A DNA stretch of 64,000 nt from Methylophilus sp. 42. GTDB taxonomy: Bacteria; Pseudomonadota; Gammaproteobacteria; Burkholderiales; Methylophilaceae. Under the pieces are notes generated by a model. It did no database searches. It saw only the letters and a list, made by a program, of their open reading frames with translations, and was not told the DNA's origin. The position numbers and the translations under genes were made by a program. The stretch is from positions 744,001-808,000 of the forward strand of contig NZ_KB913031.1 in the NCBI RefSeq assembly GCF_000384155.1. The letters are read 5' to 3'. Numbering within the stretch: the stretch's first letter is position 1; every line of letters begins with the position of its first letter. Positions 1 through 7,009 of the stretch are shown here, one piece after another.

Positions 1-39
1 AATATAATTCTGTTTGTTAGGCGCCAAAGAAATGTATTT

Positions 40-198
40 ATGTCTGAGTATATAAATTTAATCATCAGAATATTGTATTGGACAGGGGTTCTTGTAATAG
101 TCAGAGTTATATGGGTTATTTATTTGCTGTTAAAAGTCTTCCCGGTAATTGGATTGTTGTTAGCAAGCTTTCTCGGATGGGTGTTCTTGTTTGAGTAA
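40..198 (+). CDS. Small hydrophobic membrane protein, 52 aa (possibly 5' truncated)
   Basis: An open frame runs from ATG at 40 to TAA at 196-198. It is also open upstream to the window edge, so this may be the C-terminal end of a longer gene. The product is strongly hydrophobic with two likely membrane segments (about residues 7-32 and 33-51) and few charges, ending in FLFE. There is only a weak purine-rich stretch before the ATG. It converges with the leftward gene ending at 335. I recognise no family. It could be a chance hydrophobic frame in AT-rich DNA. Confidence 0.35.
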   Translation: MSEYINLIIRILYWTGVLVIVRVIWVIYLLLKVFPVIGLLLASFLGWVFLFE

Positions 199-334
199 AT
201 AATAGTGCAAAGATATCTGCTCCCCCATTCCAATTGTGCGTGTGCCGTGTTCGGCTTACAAGAGTGGTTTATAAAGAGACTTAAGGTCAACGCTTTAGGT
301 TTTTTTTGTTTTTGTGGTTCGCAACAGGGAGAGG

Positions 335-520
335 TTAAATGTCATTCCCGCTATTAAGCTCGCTTTCAGAGAGCAGGCCATGCTCAACCTCTAACCCAAT
401 TTCTTCTTCAAGCGCCTGCTCTATGCCTAGGTGATATTTTTTAGTTTTTTTCTTGTCTGCATGCGTGTTTGCCTCTTGATCAGAAGGGTTGTTGACGTTG
501 GTTTGTAATTTATCTGCCAT
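335..520 (-). CDS. Small charged hypothetical protein, 61 aa
   Basis: The ATG at 520 is preceded on the minus strand by a good ribosome binding site (AAAGGAAG, about 6 nt away). The protein is hydrophilic, rich in Glu, Asp, Asn and Lys, with a short KKKTKK stretch and a C-terminal half likely to form an amphipathic helix (LGIEQALEEEIGLEVEHGLL). There is no signal peptide and no Cys. It starts 16 bases after the stop of the frameshifted cupin gene and is probably the last gene of the nitric oxide reductase unit. I do not recognise the family and assign no function. Confidence 0.5.
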   Translation of the reverse strand: MADKLQTNVNNPSDQEANTHADKKKTKKYHLGIEQALEEEIGLEVEHGLLSESELNSGNDI

Positions 521-536
521 CGTGGCTTCCTTTCTA

Positions 537-868
537 TTATTCGCGTTGCAGTAAGATCGTAATCAGTAGCGTACTGTCCGAAAGAGCTTTAACTGTATGG
601 CTGGCACCCGCACTCAAATAAACCAGAGTATTTGCTTTCAGAATTCTGATTTGTCCTGCCAGATTCAATTCAACCTCACCTTCATACACTGAATAGTGAC
701 AGCACCGGCTGCTGTATGCTCTGGTGTGGTTTTGCCTGCGTTTAAAATAAACCTGAAAACCTCAATATGGCTTTCGCGTATTAAGGTTTCCGATTTGGCA
801 GACTCAAATTTGGCGCCATCAGGACTAATGTTGATCACTTCACCTGGCGCGTAGTGTTGAATGCTCAT
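537..868 (-). pseudogene. Frameshifted cupin-domain protein
   Basis: The first 62 or so residues (ATG at 868) read as a cupin: an alkyl/His motif (TTPEHTAAGAVTIQC), then an early TGA at 665-667. Moving one base at about 680-690 restores a frame that continues with the second cupin half (YEGEVELNLAGQIRILKAN, then LSAGASHTVKALSDST) to a TAA at 537-539. The span is 332 bases, one short of 111 codons, so a single-base deletion explains it. The repaired protein would be about 110 aa, usual for a single-domain cupin. It lies 26 bases after the nitric oxide reductase gene on the same strand. Either a true pseudogene or a sequencing error; the rest of the frame looks undecayed. Confidence 0.75.
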
Positions 869-894
869 ATGGAAACCCTTCTGCTCAATTGTAA

Positions 895-3156
895 TTAAAC
901 AGTACTTATATGATGGTGCGGCTTCCTATCCAAAAGACTCAGTGTAACTTGGCTTGCAATGGATAAGGCCCCAATAATGAAGACAACATCCCCAAAGGTT
1001 CTTACCCATCTTAGGGTTTGCAATAATGGTTGTTGCATGAACTCCTCACTACGTGCGTACCAGAGGCCTTCGTTAAAGCTGGCTTGGAATTGCATAAAAC
1101 CAATCGGCAAGAGGCTGGTAAATATCATTAACAATAATCCGATATTGAGCGCCCAAAAGCCTGTTCTCATTAGCTTTTCGTTAAAGATTACGTGCGGGCG
1201 GATATATCGTAACACTAGCAGGCAGAAGCCGATAGCAAGGAAGCCATATACACCAAACAGTGCAGCATGAGCGTGTACCGCTGTCGTGTTGAGCCCTTGA
1301 ATGTAATATAGAGAAATAGGTGGATTGATTAGAAAACCAAATACGCCTGCGCCCAGCATATTCCAGAAAGCGACCGCTGCAAAGCAACATAAAGGCCAAC
1401 GTAAGTTCTCAAGCCATATTGCTCGTTTATGCAAGTGCCAGTGATGCCACGCTTCATGACCGAGCACAAGTAAAGGAACAACTTCTAGCGCACTGAAACT
1501 GGCGCCGATTGCCATAACTGGCGTAGTCGTTCCAGAGAAATAAAGGTGATGGAACGTACCCGGAATGCCACCAACCATAAACAACGATGCTGATGCCAAG
1601 CTAGTGGTTGTTGCAACAGACCTAGATACCAGGCCAAGTGACATAAAAATGTAGGCCAACGCTGCAGTGGCAAATACCTCGAAAATACCTTCCACCCACA
1701 GGTGCACAACCCACCAACGCCAGTATTCCATCACCGAGAGATTGCTATGTTCACCATAGAACAGGCCACTGCCATAAAATAAACCAATCGCAATCACCGA
1801 AGCGGTCAATAATGCCAGTAGATTTTTATCGCTATCTTTTGCCTTAAGCGCGGGGATCATGCAGCGAAGCATTAAACCTAGCCACAATAACAGGCCAACA
1901 AATAATGCAATCTGCCAGAAACGGCCAAGGTCTATATATTCATAGCCCTGATGCCCAAACCAGAAATTAAATGCAGTTGGTATTAGGTGAGCGATCGCTG
2001 AATATTGGCCAAGGAAAGAACCTGTGACCACAATCAGTAAAGCGATAAACAGAATATTCACCCCTAGTTTTTGATATGCAGGATCTTTGCCGCCATTAAT
2101 GATCGGTGCCAAAAATAATCCAGCGGCCAGAAAGCCGGTGGCGATCCAGAATAAAGCACTCTGGATGTGCCAGGTACGGGTGAGTGAATAGGGAAACCAT
2201 TGTGATACGTCAACGCCATAAAACTCTTGGCCTTCTACCGTGTAATGTGCAGTAAACCCACCAATAAACACTTGGAATATCAGCAAGGCAACCACAATAA
2301 ACAGGTATTTTCCTAGGGCTTGCTGCGAGGGTGTTAATGCGAAACTGGTAATAGGATCAAGCTTGCCTGCTTTGGGAGGTACATCATCTTCTTTGCGTAA
2401 TGCTGTCCAGCCTAAAATTAGCAGCCCTATGCCAGCCAACAAAAATACAATACTGCCCATGGACCAAAGGATATTCTCGCTGCTCGGTTTGTTGGCGATC
2501 AAGGGCTCATGAGGCCAGTTATTGGTGTATGTTACCGCTCCCTCGGCACGCTCGGTTGCTGCTGCCCACGATGTCCAGAAAAAGAAATATGCCATCTTTT
2601 TCCTGGCCTTCGCATCGGGCAATGTATTGTCTTTCATGGCATATGCGATACGGGTTTTCTTAAGCTCTGGTGCATCAGAAAACAATGCTCCGTAATATGC
2701 GGCGGTTTGTTGCACCGCTTTAGCGCGACGTGGTGTCAGTGACAAGATGCCTTGGTCATCCAGTCGATTGCTGCGATATTCTTGCTTGAGCATCTCACGC
2801 AGGCCTGCTTGTTTAACAGGATCCAGCATGTCATAACTTGAACTATAGGTTTCCTGAGCTGCTAAATTCAGCCAAGCGATCAATTCACGATGTAACCAAT
2901 CGGCAGTCCAGTCTGGCGCTTGGTAAGCGCCATGTCCCCATATTGAGCCCATTTGCATTCCACCAATTGATTGCCAGTGTGATTGCCCCGTCAGAATGTC
3001 AGCTTCTTTAAATTCAAGTTGATGGTCATTGCTCATCACGCTCTTGGGAATCGGTGGTGCTGAACGATAAACCTCGGCGCCCATATAGCCCAGAATAGTA
3101 AATGTAACTATGAGTACTGCAATGAGGATGAGCCAAAACTTTTTATATATACCCAT
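895..3156 (-). CDS. norZ: Quinol-dependent nitric oxide reductase, single-subunit type (qNOR)
   Basis: Reduces nitric oxide to nitrous oxide with electrons from quinol, at the cytoplasmic membrane. The 753 aa length fits qNOR, in which a NorC-like N-terminal extension is fused to the 12-helix NorB core. There is one N-terminal membrane helix (residues 7-29), a periplasmic domain (about 30-225), then the haem-copper-oxidase fold. Visible ligands include His485 and Glu490 in WVVHLWVEG, the His536-His537 pair in FHHLYFSG, and His628/His630 in AVHAHAALFG. A ribosome binding site (AAAGAGAG) precedes ATG 3156. No other denitrification gene is in the window, so NO detoxification is more likely than full denitrification. 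An FNR-type site lies about 120 bases upstream. Often named norB or norZ. Confidence 0.93.
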   Translation of the reverse strand: MGIYKKFWLILIAVLIVTFTILGYMGAEVYRSAPPIPKSVMSNDHQLEFKEADILTGQSHWQSIGGMQMGSIWGHGAYQAPDWTADWLHRELIAWLNLAAQETYSSSYDMLDPVKQAGLREMLKQEYRSNRLDDQGILSLTPRRAKAVQQTAAYYGALFSDAPELKKTRIAYAMKDNTLPDAKARKKMAYFFFWTSWAAATERAEGAVTYTNNWPHEPLIANKPSSENILWSMGSIVFLLAGIGLLILGWTALRKEDDVPPKAGKLDPITSFALTPSQQALGKYLFIVVALLIFQVFIGGFTAHYTVEGQEFYGVDVSQWFPYSLTRTWHIQSALFWIATGFLAAGLFLAPIINGGKDPAYQKLGVNILFIALLIVVTGSFLGQYSAIAHLIPTAFNFWFGHQGYEYIDLGRFWQIALFVGLLLWLGLMLRCMIPALKAKDSDKNLLALLTASVIAIGLFYGSGLFYGEHSNLSVMEYWRWWVVHLWVEGIFEVFATAALAYIFMSLGLVSRSVATTTSLASASLFMVGGIPGTFHHLYFSGTTTPVMAIGASFSALEVVPLLVLGHEAWHHWHLHKRAIWLENLRWPLCCFAAVAFWNMLGAGVFGFLINPPISLYYIQGLNTTAVHAHAALFGVYGFLAIGFCLLVLRYIRPHVIFNEKLMRTGFWALNIGLLLMIFTSLLPIGFMQFQASFNEGLWYARSEEFMQQPLLQTLRWVRTFGDVVFIIGALSIASQVTLSLLDRKPHHHISTV

Positions 3157-3278
3157 GAAACGCTCTCTTTCTTATATGGAGGCTGCTGTACAAAATAAAT
3201 ACAATTTGCACAGTGCATTATTAATGTGACCGTGACGATGATGCAAGTCTAGACTATAAAATATGTCCCTCTTTGAGC

Positions 3279-3292
3279 TTGCGATAGATCAA
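3279..3292. promoter_or_regulatory. FNR/Dnr-type site upstream of the nitric oxide reductase gene
   Basis: TTGCGATAGATCAA has the TTG-N8-CAA spacing of FNR-family sites; the right half (ATCAA) is perfect and the left (TTGCG) matches 3 of 5. It sits 123 bases upstream of the start codon. Function is inferred. Confidence 0.35.
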
Positions 3293-3400
3293 TAAATGGA
3301 TTCTTAAAAAAACAATATTTAGATGTTTGATAGTCCTCCAGCGCTCTCGAATAGCTGGACAGTATCGGGACCGTAAGGTCGACGAGTCGAGCCTCTGGAA

Positions 3401-3530
3401 ATTACTTATTCGGAGCCCTCAACCCTGCCTATAGTCGCTCGTCTTGAGCTATAGGCAAGTAATCAGGGGCTAGCTGATACGGCGGTAATCCCGGTGGCAG
3501 TTGTTGGCCGTTATGTTGACTGGGTGTGGG
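3401..3530 (+). repeat. Diverged direct repeat, copy 1, with hairpin
   Basis: Aligns with 4101-4217. Shared blocks include ACCCTGCC, TTGAGC, ATAGGCA, AATCAGGGG, GGTGGCA and TTGTTGGCCG. Inside it a perfect 9-bp inverted repeat (TGCCTATAG at 3426-3434 with CTATAGGCA at 3449-3457, 14-base loop) makes a hairpin. Confidence 0.6.
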
Positions 3531-3789
3531 GGTTATCCATACAAAGGGGTTGGCGATAGATAAAGAAAAAGCCCAACACTCGGAGGAATGCCAGGCTTTA
3601 ATCATCGGTTTCCTCGGGAAAGGATGGATGTTTATTCAATATAAGTACTCGTAATCCAGCTGTCAAAGAAGACCTGACACTCCCATTAATATTAGGAAGA
3701 AATCCCATATGCGGTTGGGATCTGATCCTTCATTATTCTGTTCAGGGCATGGTTTGCCACTAGGACCGTTTGAAATGAGGTGACTTATT

Positions 3790-4146
3790 TTGAGCGGGGT
3801 AAAACATTCCCTAGCCGATGTGTGTTGGCCTGTGCATGAAGCAATTATTAGCATTGTAAAACCAAAAGCTATTTTGGTCTTTGGTAATAGCAATCCTTCA
3901 CCATTCTTATATTTACACAATAAATACCAAGGTCAAATTGAATATTGCGAATCTGGTCACGGTGACTGGCAGATAAAAGCATTCAAGACGAGTATTGATG
4001 GGCGAGAGGTTGATATTATTGGATTTCCACATTTCAGTTATTACTCGCCTTCAGGGAAAGAAAAAGTAATGCAATGGGTAAGTCAAAGATTGCTGGCTAA
4101 GTACTCGTTTCACAGCCCAAACCCTGCCCATAGACACACACTTTGA
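3790..4146 (+). CDS. Orphan hypothetical protein, possibly a remnant (118 aa)
   Basis: The frame opens with TTG at 3790 right after an in-frame TGA at 3781; there is no ATG near the start and no clear ribosome binding site. Its core (WPVHEAIISIVKPKAILVFG, then IIGFPHFSYYSP) resembles the C-terminal half of uracil-DNA-glycosylase-like proteins in general pattern (a hydrophobic strand ending VFGNS, and a PHxS-like motif), but I cannot confirm this. The last ~15 codons lie inside repeat copy 2, so the natural C-terminus may be lost or replaced. It could be a fragment of a transferred gene. Function not assigned. Confidence 0.35.
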   Translation: MSGVKHSLADVCWPVHEAIISIVKPKAILVFGNSNPSPFLYLHNKYQGQIEYCESGHGDWQIKAFKTSIDGREVDIIGFPHFSYYSPSGKEKVMQWVSQRLLAKYSFHSPNPAHRHTL

Positions 4147-4217
4147 GCAATAGGCAGGCAATCAGGGGGGCGACGTAATCTCGGTGGCAATTGTTGGCCG
4201 TGATGTTGGCTTGTTGT
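4101..4217 (+). repeat. Diverged direct repeat, copy 2
   Basis: Second copy of the repeat at 3401-3530, about 700 bases downstream, in the same orientation. The central hairpin is less perfect here (TGCCCATAG ... CAATAGGCA). The two copies bracket the orphan ORF at 3790-4146. Confidence 0.6.
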
Positions 4218-4350
4218 GAAAGCGAGCATGGAGTCGGTCGCAAGAGTCGTCATGTATGTCTGGAAATAGCCCATAATTACTATTGATGAGATAAGGTCGT
4301 GGTGATAATCTGCGAAAACTAAAAAATTCTTTAATGTTTACAAGGCTACT

Positions 4351-4995
4351 ATGAGCATGAAATCAGTATTTATTGCGGGCTTGCTATCTTTTGCAGCAAA
4401 CTCTGCCTTTGCCGCCACAACTGAGTACGCAGACTTCTCAAGTTGGTCTGATGATGTTGCTGGGATTATTACGACTGAAACTTACAACGAGTATGACTTT
4501 ACTGGCGGTGGTACTAATAATGTCTTTTATGGCAGTGGTACGACGCTAGGGGGGATCACTTACAAGCTTGATAATGATGGTCAATTGTACGGTGTCAATA
4601 AAAACTTAGATTACGATGCGGCTTATCACAAATCAAATTACCTTGAGTGGCAATCGGGCATCCCAACCAACACTTTGACCATTACTTTGGCCTCTTACAC
4701 TAATGCTGTCGGGTTTAATTTTGGGCAGTTTTATGGCGATGCGGAAACCTTTACGGTAAAGCTGGGCAATGGTGACACTTTCACGCTGCTTGGTAGTACG
4801 ACCTATTCATTTTTTGGTGCAATCTCCACTGCAGCTTTCAACACGGTTTCTATTACCGGGCTACCTTATCCAACGCTGGATAATTTATCTGTAGCTCCTG
4901 CTGTGGCTGCACCTGTACCTGAGCCTGAAACTTACGGTATGTTGTTGGCTGGTTTATTCTTGGCAGGACTTTCGGTACGCCGTAATCGCCAGTAA
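4351..4995 (+). CDS. PEP-CTERM sorting-domain exported protein
   Basis: The 214 aa product has a signal peptide (residues 1-21, cleaved after AFA), a beta-rich, Gly/Thr/Asn-rich secreted middle, and a textbook PEP-CTERM tail: VPEPETYG (about residue 189), a hydrophobic helix and a basic end RRNRQ. This tail is the signal for exosortase, which cleaves it and attaches the protein to the envelope or exopolysaccharide. ATG at 4351 has AAGG five bases upstream; ATG at 4357 is also possible. A strong terminator follows at 5015. No exosortase gene is nearby, which is usual for scattered PEP-CTERM genes. The ligand or role of the middle domain is unknown. Confidence 0.85.
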   Translation: MSMKSVFIAGLLSFAANSAFAATTEYADFSSWSDDVAGIITTETYNEYDFTGGGTNNVFYGSGTTLGGITYKLDNDGQLYGVNKNLDYDAAYHKSNYLEWQSGIPTNTLTITLASYTNAVGFNFGQFYGDAETFTVKLGNGDTFTLLGSTTYSFFGAISTAAFNTVSITGLPYPTLDNLSVAPAVAAPVPEPETYGMLLAGLFLAGLSVRRNRQ

Positions 4996-5014
4996 TTTGA
5001 ATCACCCAGTTAAG

Positions 5015-5041
5015 AAGCCGACTTTATGGTCGGCTTTTTTG
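5015..5041 (+). terminator. Intrinsic terminator after the PEP-CTERM gene
   Basis: AAGCCGAC (5015-5022), short loop, GTCGGCTT (5029-5036) and a T run. Confidence 0.85.
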
Positions 5042-5136
5042 TTGATGCTTCCATCCTCATATCTCTGGTGCCTGGCGATTTAAAATTTAAAGCTCAGTGT
5101 TGTGTGATCTGTAGCAGAAAAAGTAAATGCGCCGAG

Positions 5137-5568
5137 TTATTTTTCAAGCGCTTGTTCGTATGCGATTAAGCTCAAGGCCCGTGCCCGCACTAACTGCATG
5201 CCTAGGTTGGTGCCGGACAACTGATGAATCGTGCCTTGTTGTGATGAAACAATCTCACTGATCACCTTGCCTTCAGCATCTCTGTATTTAAGCCATTGTT
5301 GTTGGGCTTTGCGCAGCGCAGCTTGTTGAGAGGGGCTCAATTTTTTCATCAAGCGTTTATACACAATGTTCATCTCTGCATCCCACTTTATGCGCGCTTG
5401 ATTGGTAATATTGCGCATGTCTGCAGTAGAGTTCACGGTCTCTTCGGCCATTTTCTCTTCATACCATGCGTCAATGGCGTGTTGCGTTGGTTCGATTGCC
5501 ATGTCTGCAAAGGCAGATACTGAAAAAATGCTAATCCATACGATGAGTAAGCGTTTTAATAAATGCAT
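5137..5568 (-). CDS. LprI-like (DUF1311) exported protein
   Basis: The 143 aa product has a signal peptide (cleavage after FADM or AFA, about residue 21) followed by a helical domain of the lysozyme-inhibitor LprI / DUF1311 family: paired helices with LSPSQQAALRKAQQQWLKYR, where the QQxWxxYRD pattern is characteristic, and a final helix. Members are periplasmic or lipoproteins; the name comes from mycobacterial LprI, and most have no proven function. Unlike many relatives it has no Cys pair in the mature part. A small lipoprotein gene lies 60 bases upstream on the same strand, so the two may be cotranscribed. Confidence 0.7.
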   Translation of the reverse strand: MHLLKRLLIVWISIFSVSAFADMAIEPTQHAIDAWYEEKMAEETVNSTADMRNITNQARIKWDAEMNIVYKRLMKKLSPSQQAALRKAQQQWLKYRDAEGKVISEIVSSQQGTIHQLSGTNLGMQLVRARALSLIAYEQALEK

Positions 5569-5628
5569 ATGTACCTGGCTGATAGTCTGTTGAAGTAACT
5601 GTGTATCTAAATCTACAGCGATTTATGA

Positions 5629-5841
5629 TTATTTCTGGCCAGAGCGCTCTTTTTCATAGTCTTCATATGTTTTGGTATTCAGCCGCTCTAAGCATGGCTC
5701 AACTTCGCCTGGGGGCTGGCTGCGGCAGTTGTTTTTTGCGCCTTCTTTCACGCCTTCGTACCAGGCTTTATTGGTGCAGGCAGTCATAGTGACGCTTAAA
5801 ACAATAAGCAGGATAAGCATTAAGGATGATGTTGTTTTCAT
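5629..5841 (-). CDS. Small lipoprotein, 70 aa
   Basis: The chosen ATG at 5841 gives a typical lipoprotein signal (MKTTSS, a Leu/Ile/Val core, then VTMTAC). A longer frame to 5871 would add ten basic residues in front and is less likely. The mature part is short and hydrophilic, with two further Cys (NNCRSQPPGEVEPCLERL), which could form a disulfide in the periplasm. It lies just upstream of the LprI-like gene on the same strand. I know no family for it. Confidence 0.55.
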   Translation of the reverse strand: MKTTSSLMLILLIVLSVTMTACTNKAWYEGVKEGAKNNCRSQPPGEVEPCLERLNTKTYEDYEKERSGQK

Positions 5842-6002
5842 GGTTAGTCGCTTTCGGCGTTGGCTGCCCAATTGATATTGAGTCCAGAATATTGTGGGCT
5901 AATAGTTCAAACAAGTATAACAACTAGGCATCCGTTTTATAACCTGGTGTGAAATAATGCCTGGTCTGCTACGCTAGCCCACATTCTTTCTGCTCTGACT
6001 TC

Positions 6003-6920
6003 ATGAAGCCTGACCACACCGCCTCTACCTTGCACCCGCGTAACCTGCATCGCGCGGGTTATGATTTTGCTGTGCTGGTGCAAGCATATCCGCCTCTGGC
6101 CAGTTTTGTGCGGCCTAATGCTTACGGCGATGCGTCGATCGATTTTGCCAACCCGCAAGCGGTGAAGGCGCTGAATCAGGCTTTGCTCAAACAGTATTAC
6201 GGCGTCGCTGAGTGGGATATTCCAAAGCATTACTTATGTCCGCCTATCCCGGGGCGGGCGGATTATGTGCATTATCTGGCGGATTTATTGGCAGAAAGCC
6301 ATCCAGATTTAAACCCCGAACAAGTACGCCTGTTGGATATCGGCACGGGTGCCAATCTGGTTTATCCGCTGATTGCGGCGCATGCTTATCATTGGGAATG
6401 TCTAGGCGTGGATATTGATGCCAAAGCCTTGCGTAATGCGCAGCAGATTGTTGAGGAAAATGGCTTGCAGCAACAGATCGCTTTGCGTCAGCAGCCTAAC
6501 CCTGCATCAATCTTCAAGGGAGTGATTTTGCCGGGCGAGCAATTTACCGTTACGTTATGTAATCCACCTTTTCATGCGTCAGCCGCAGAAGCACAGGCGG
6601 GGTCGCAGCGCAAATGGCGCGGGTTGGGCAAGCGGCCTCCGCAGGCACTGAATTTTGGCGGGCAATCGAATGAGCTGGTATGTGAGGGTGGTGAGGCGGC
6701 ATTTTTAAGCATCATGATTAGCGAGAGCAAACAATTCTCCAAGCAGTGTGTGTGGTTCACCACGCTGGTTTCTAAAGCCAGCAATTTGCCGCTGATCTAC
6801 CGTGAGCTGAAGAAAGTGCAGGCAGTGACGGTGAAAACGGTGGAGATGGCGCAGGGCCAGAAACAAAGCCGATTTGTGGCGTGGACGTTTCAGCCTATGC
6901 CTGCTAAAAAGCGCATTTAA
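6003..6920 (+). CDS. rlmF: 23S rRNA (adenine-N6)-methyltransferase RlmF
   Basis: Methylates N6 of A1618 of 23S rRNA using S-adenosylmethionine, in the cytoplasm. The 305 aa product matches RlmF (YbiN) end to end: N-terminal LHPRNLHRAGYDF, PIPGRADYVHYLADLL, the SAM-binding loop LDIGTGAN (residues 111-118), and the catalytic NPPF tetrapeptide (187-190) typical of N6-adenine methylases. The start is the ATG at 6003; the family usually begins with a short Lys/Pro-rich leader before LHPRN. It stands alone between the leftward lipoprotein gene and the OsmC-YcaO gene, 89 bases downstream. Confidence 0.93.
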   Translation: MKPDHTASTLHPRNLHRAGYDFAVLVQAYPPLASFVRPNAYGDASIDFANPQAVKALNQALLKQYYGVAEWDIPKHYLCPPIPGRADYVHYLADLLAESHPDLNPEQVRLLDIGTGANLVYPLIAAHAYHWECLGVDIDAKALRNAQQIVEENGLQQQIALRQQPNPASIFKGVILPGEQFTVTLCNPPFHASAAEAQAGSQRKWRGLGKRPPQALNFGGQSNELVCEGGEAAFLSIMISESKQFSKQCVWFTTLVSKASNLPLIYRELKKVQAVTVKTVEMAQGQKQSRFVAWTFQPMPAKKRI

Positions 6921-7009
6921 TCAGCAGCTTGCCATTTACCCTTAGGTGGCTTAGGCGTTGTGAGGGATAATAGCGCCCTTATCTTTTTTGCAGCATTTGG
7001 AGTTTCGCC

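Larger units (their letters stand above)
3157..3789. other. Gene-poor region with half of a diverged repeat pair
   Basis: This 633-base stretch has no convincing coding frame. It contains the likely promoter of the nitric oxide reductase gene (to about 3300), the first copy of a diverged repeat (3401-3530), and a poorly conserved segment (3530-3790) whose frames are broken by stops. One frame (3691-3780) runs into the orphan ORF after a TGA at 3781-3783. Confidence 0.5.

Noticed and set aside
3663-3920. A minus-strand 85-codon ORF opposite the orphan gene
   Set aside because: It is a shadow of the plus-strand frame, with no ribosome binding site and no sensible protein features.
3401-4217. 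Interpretation of the repeats as integron attC sites
   Set aside because: The core GTTRRRY / RYYYAAC sequences are not present, there is no integrase in the window, and only two copies are seen.
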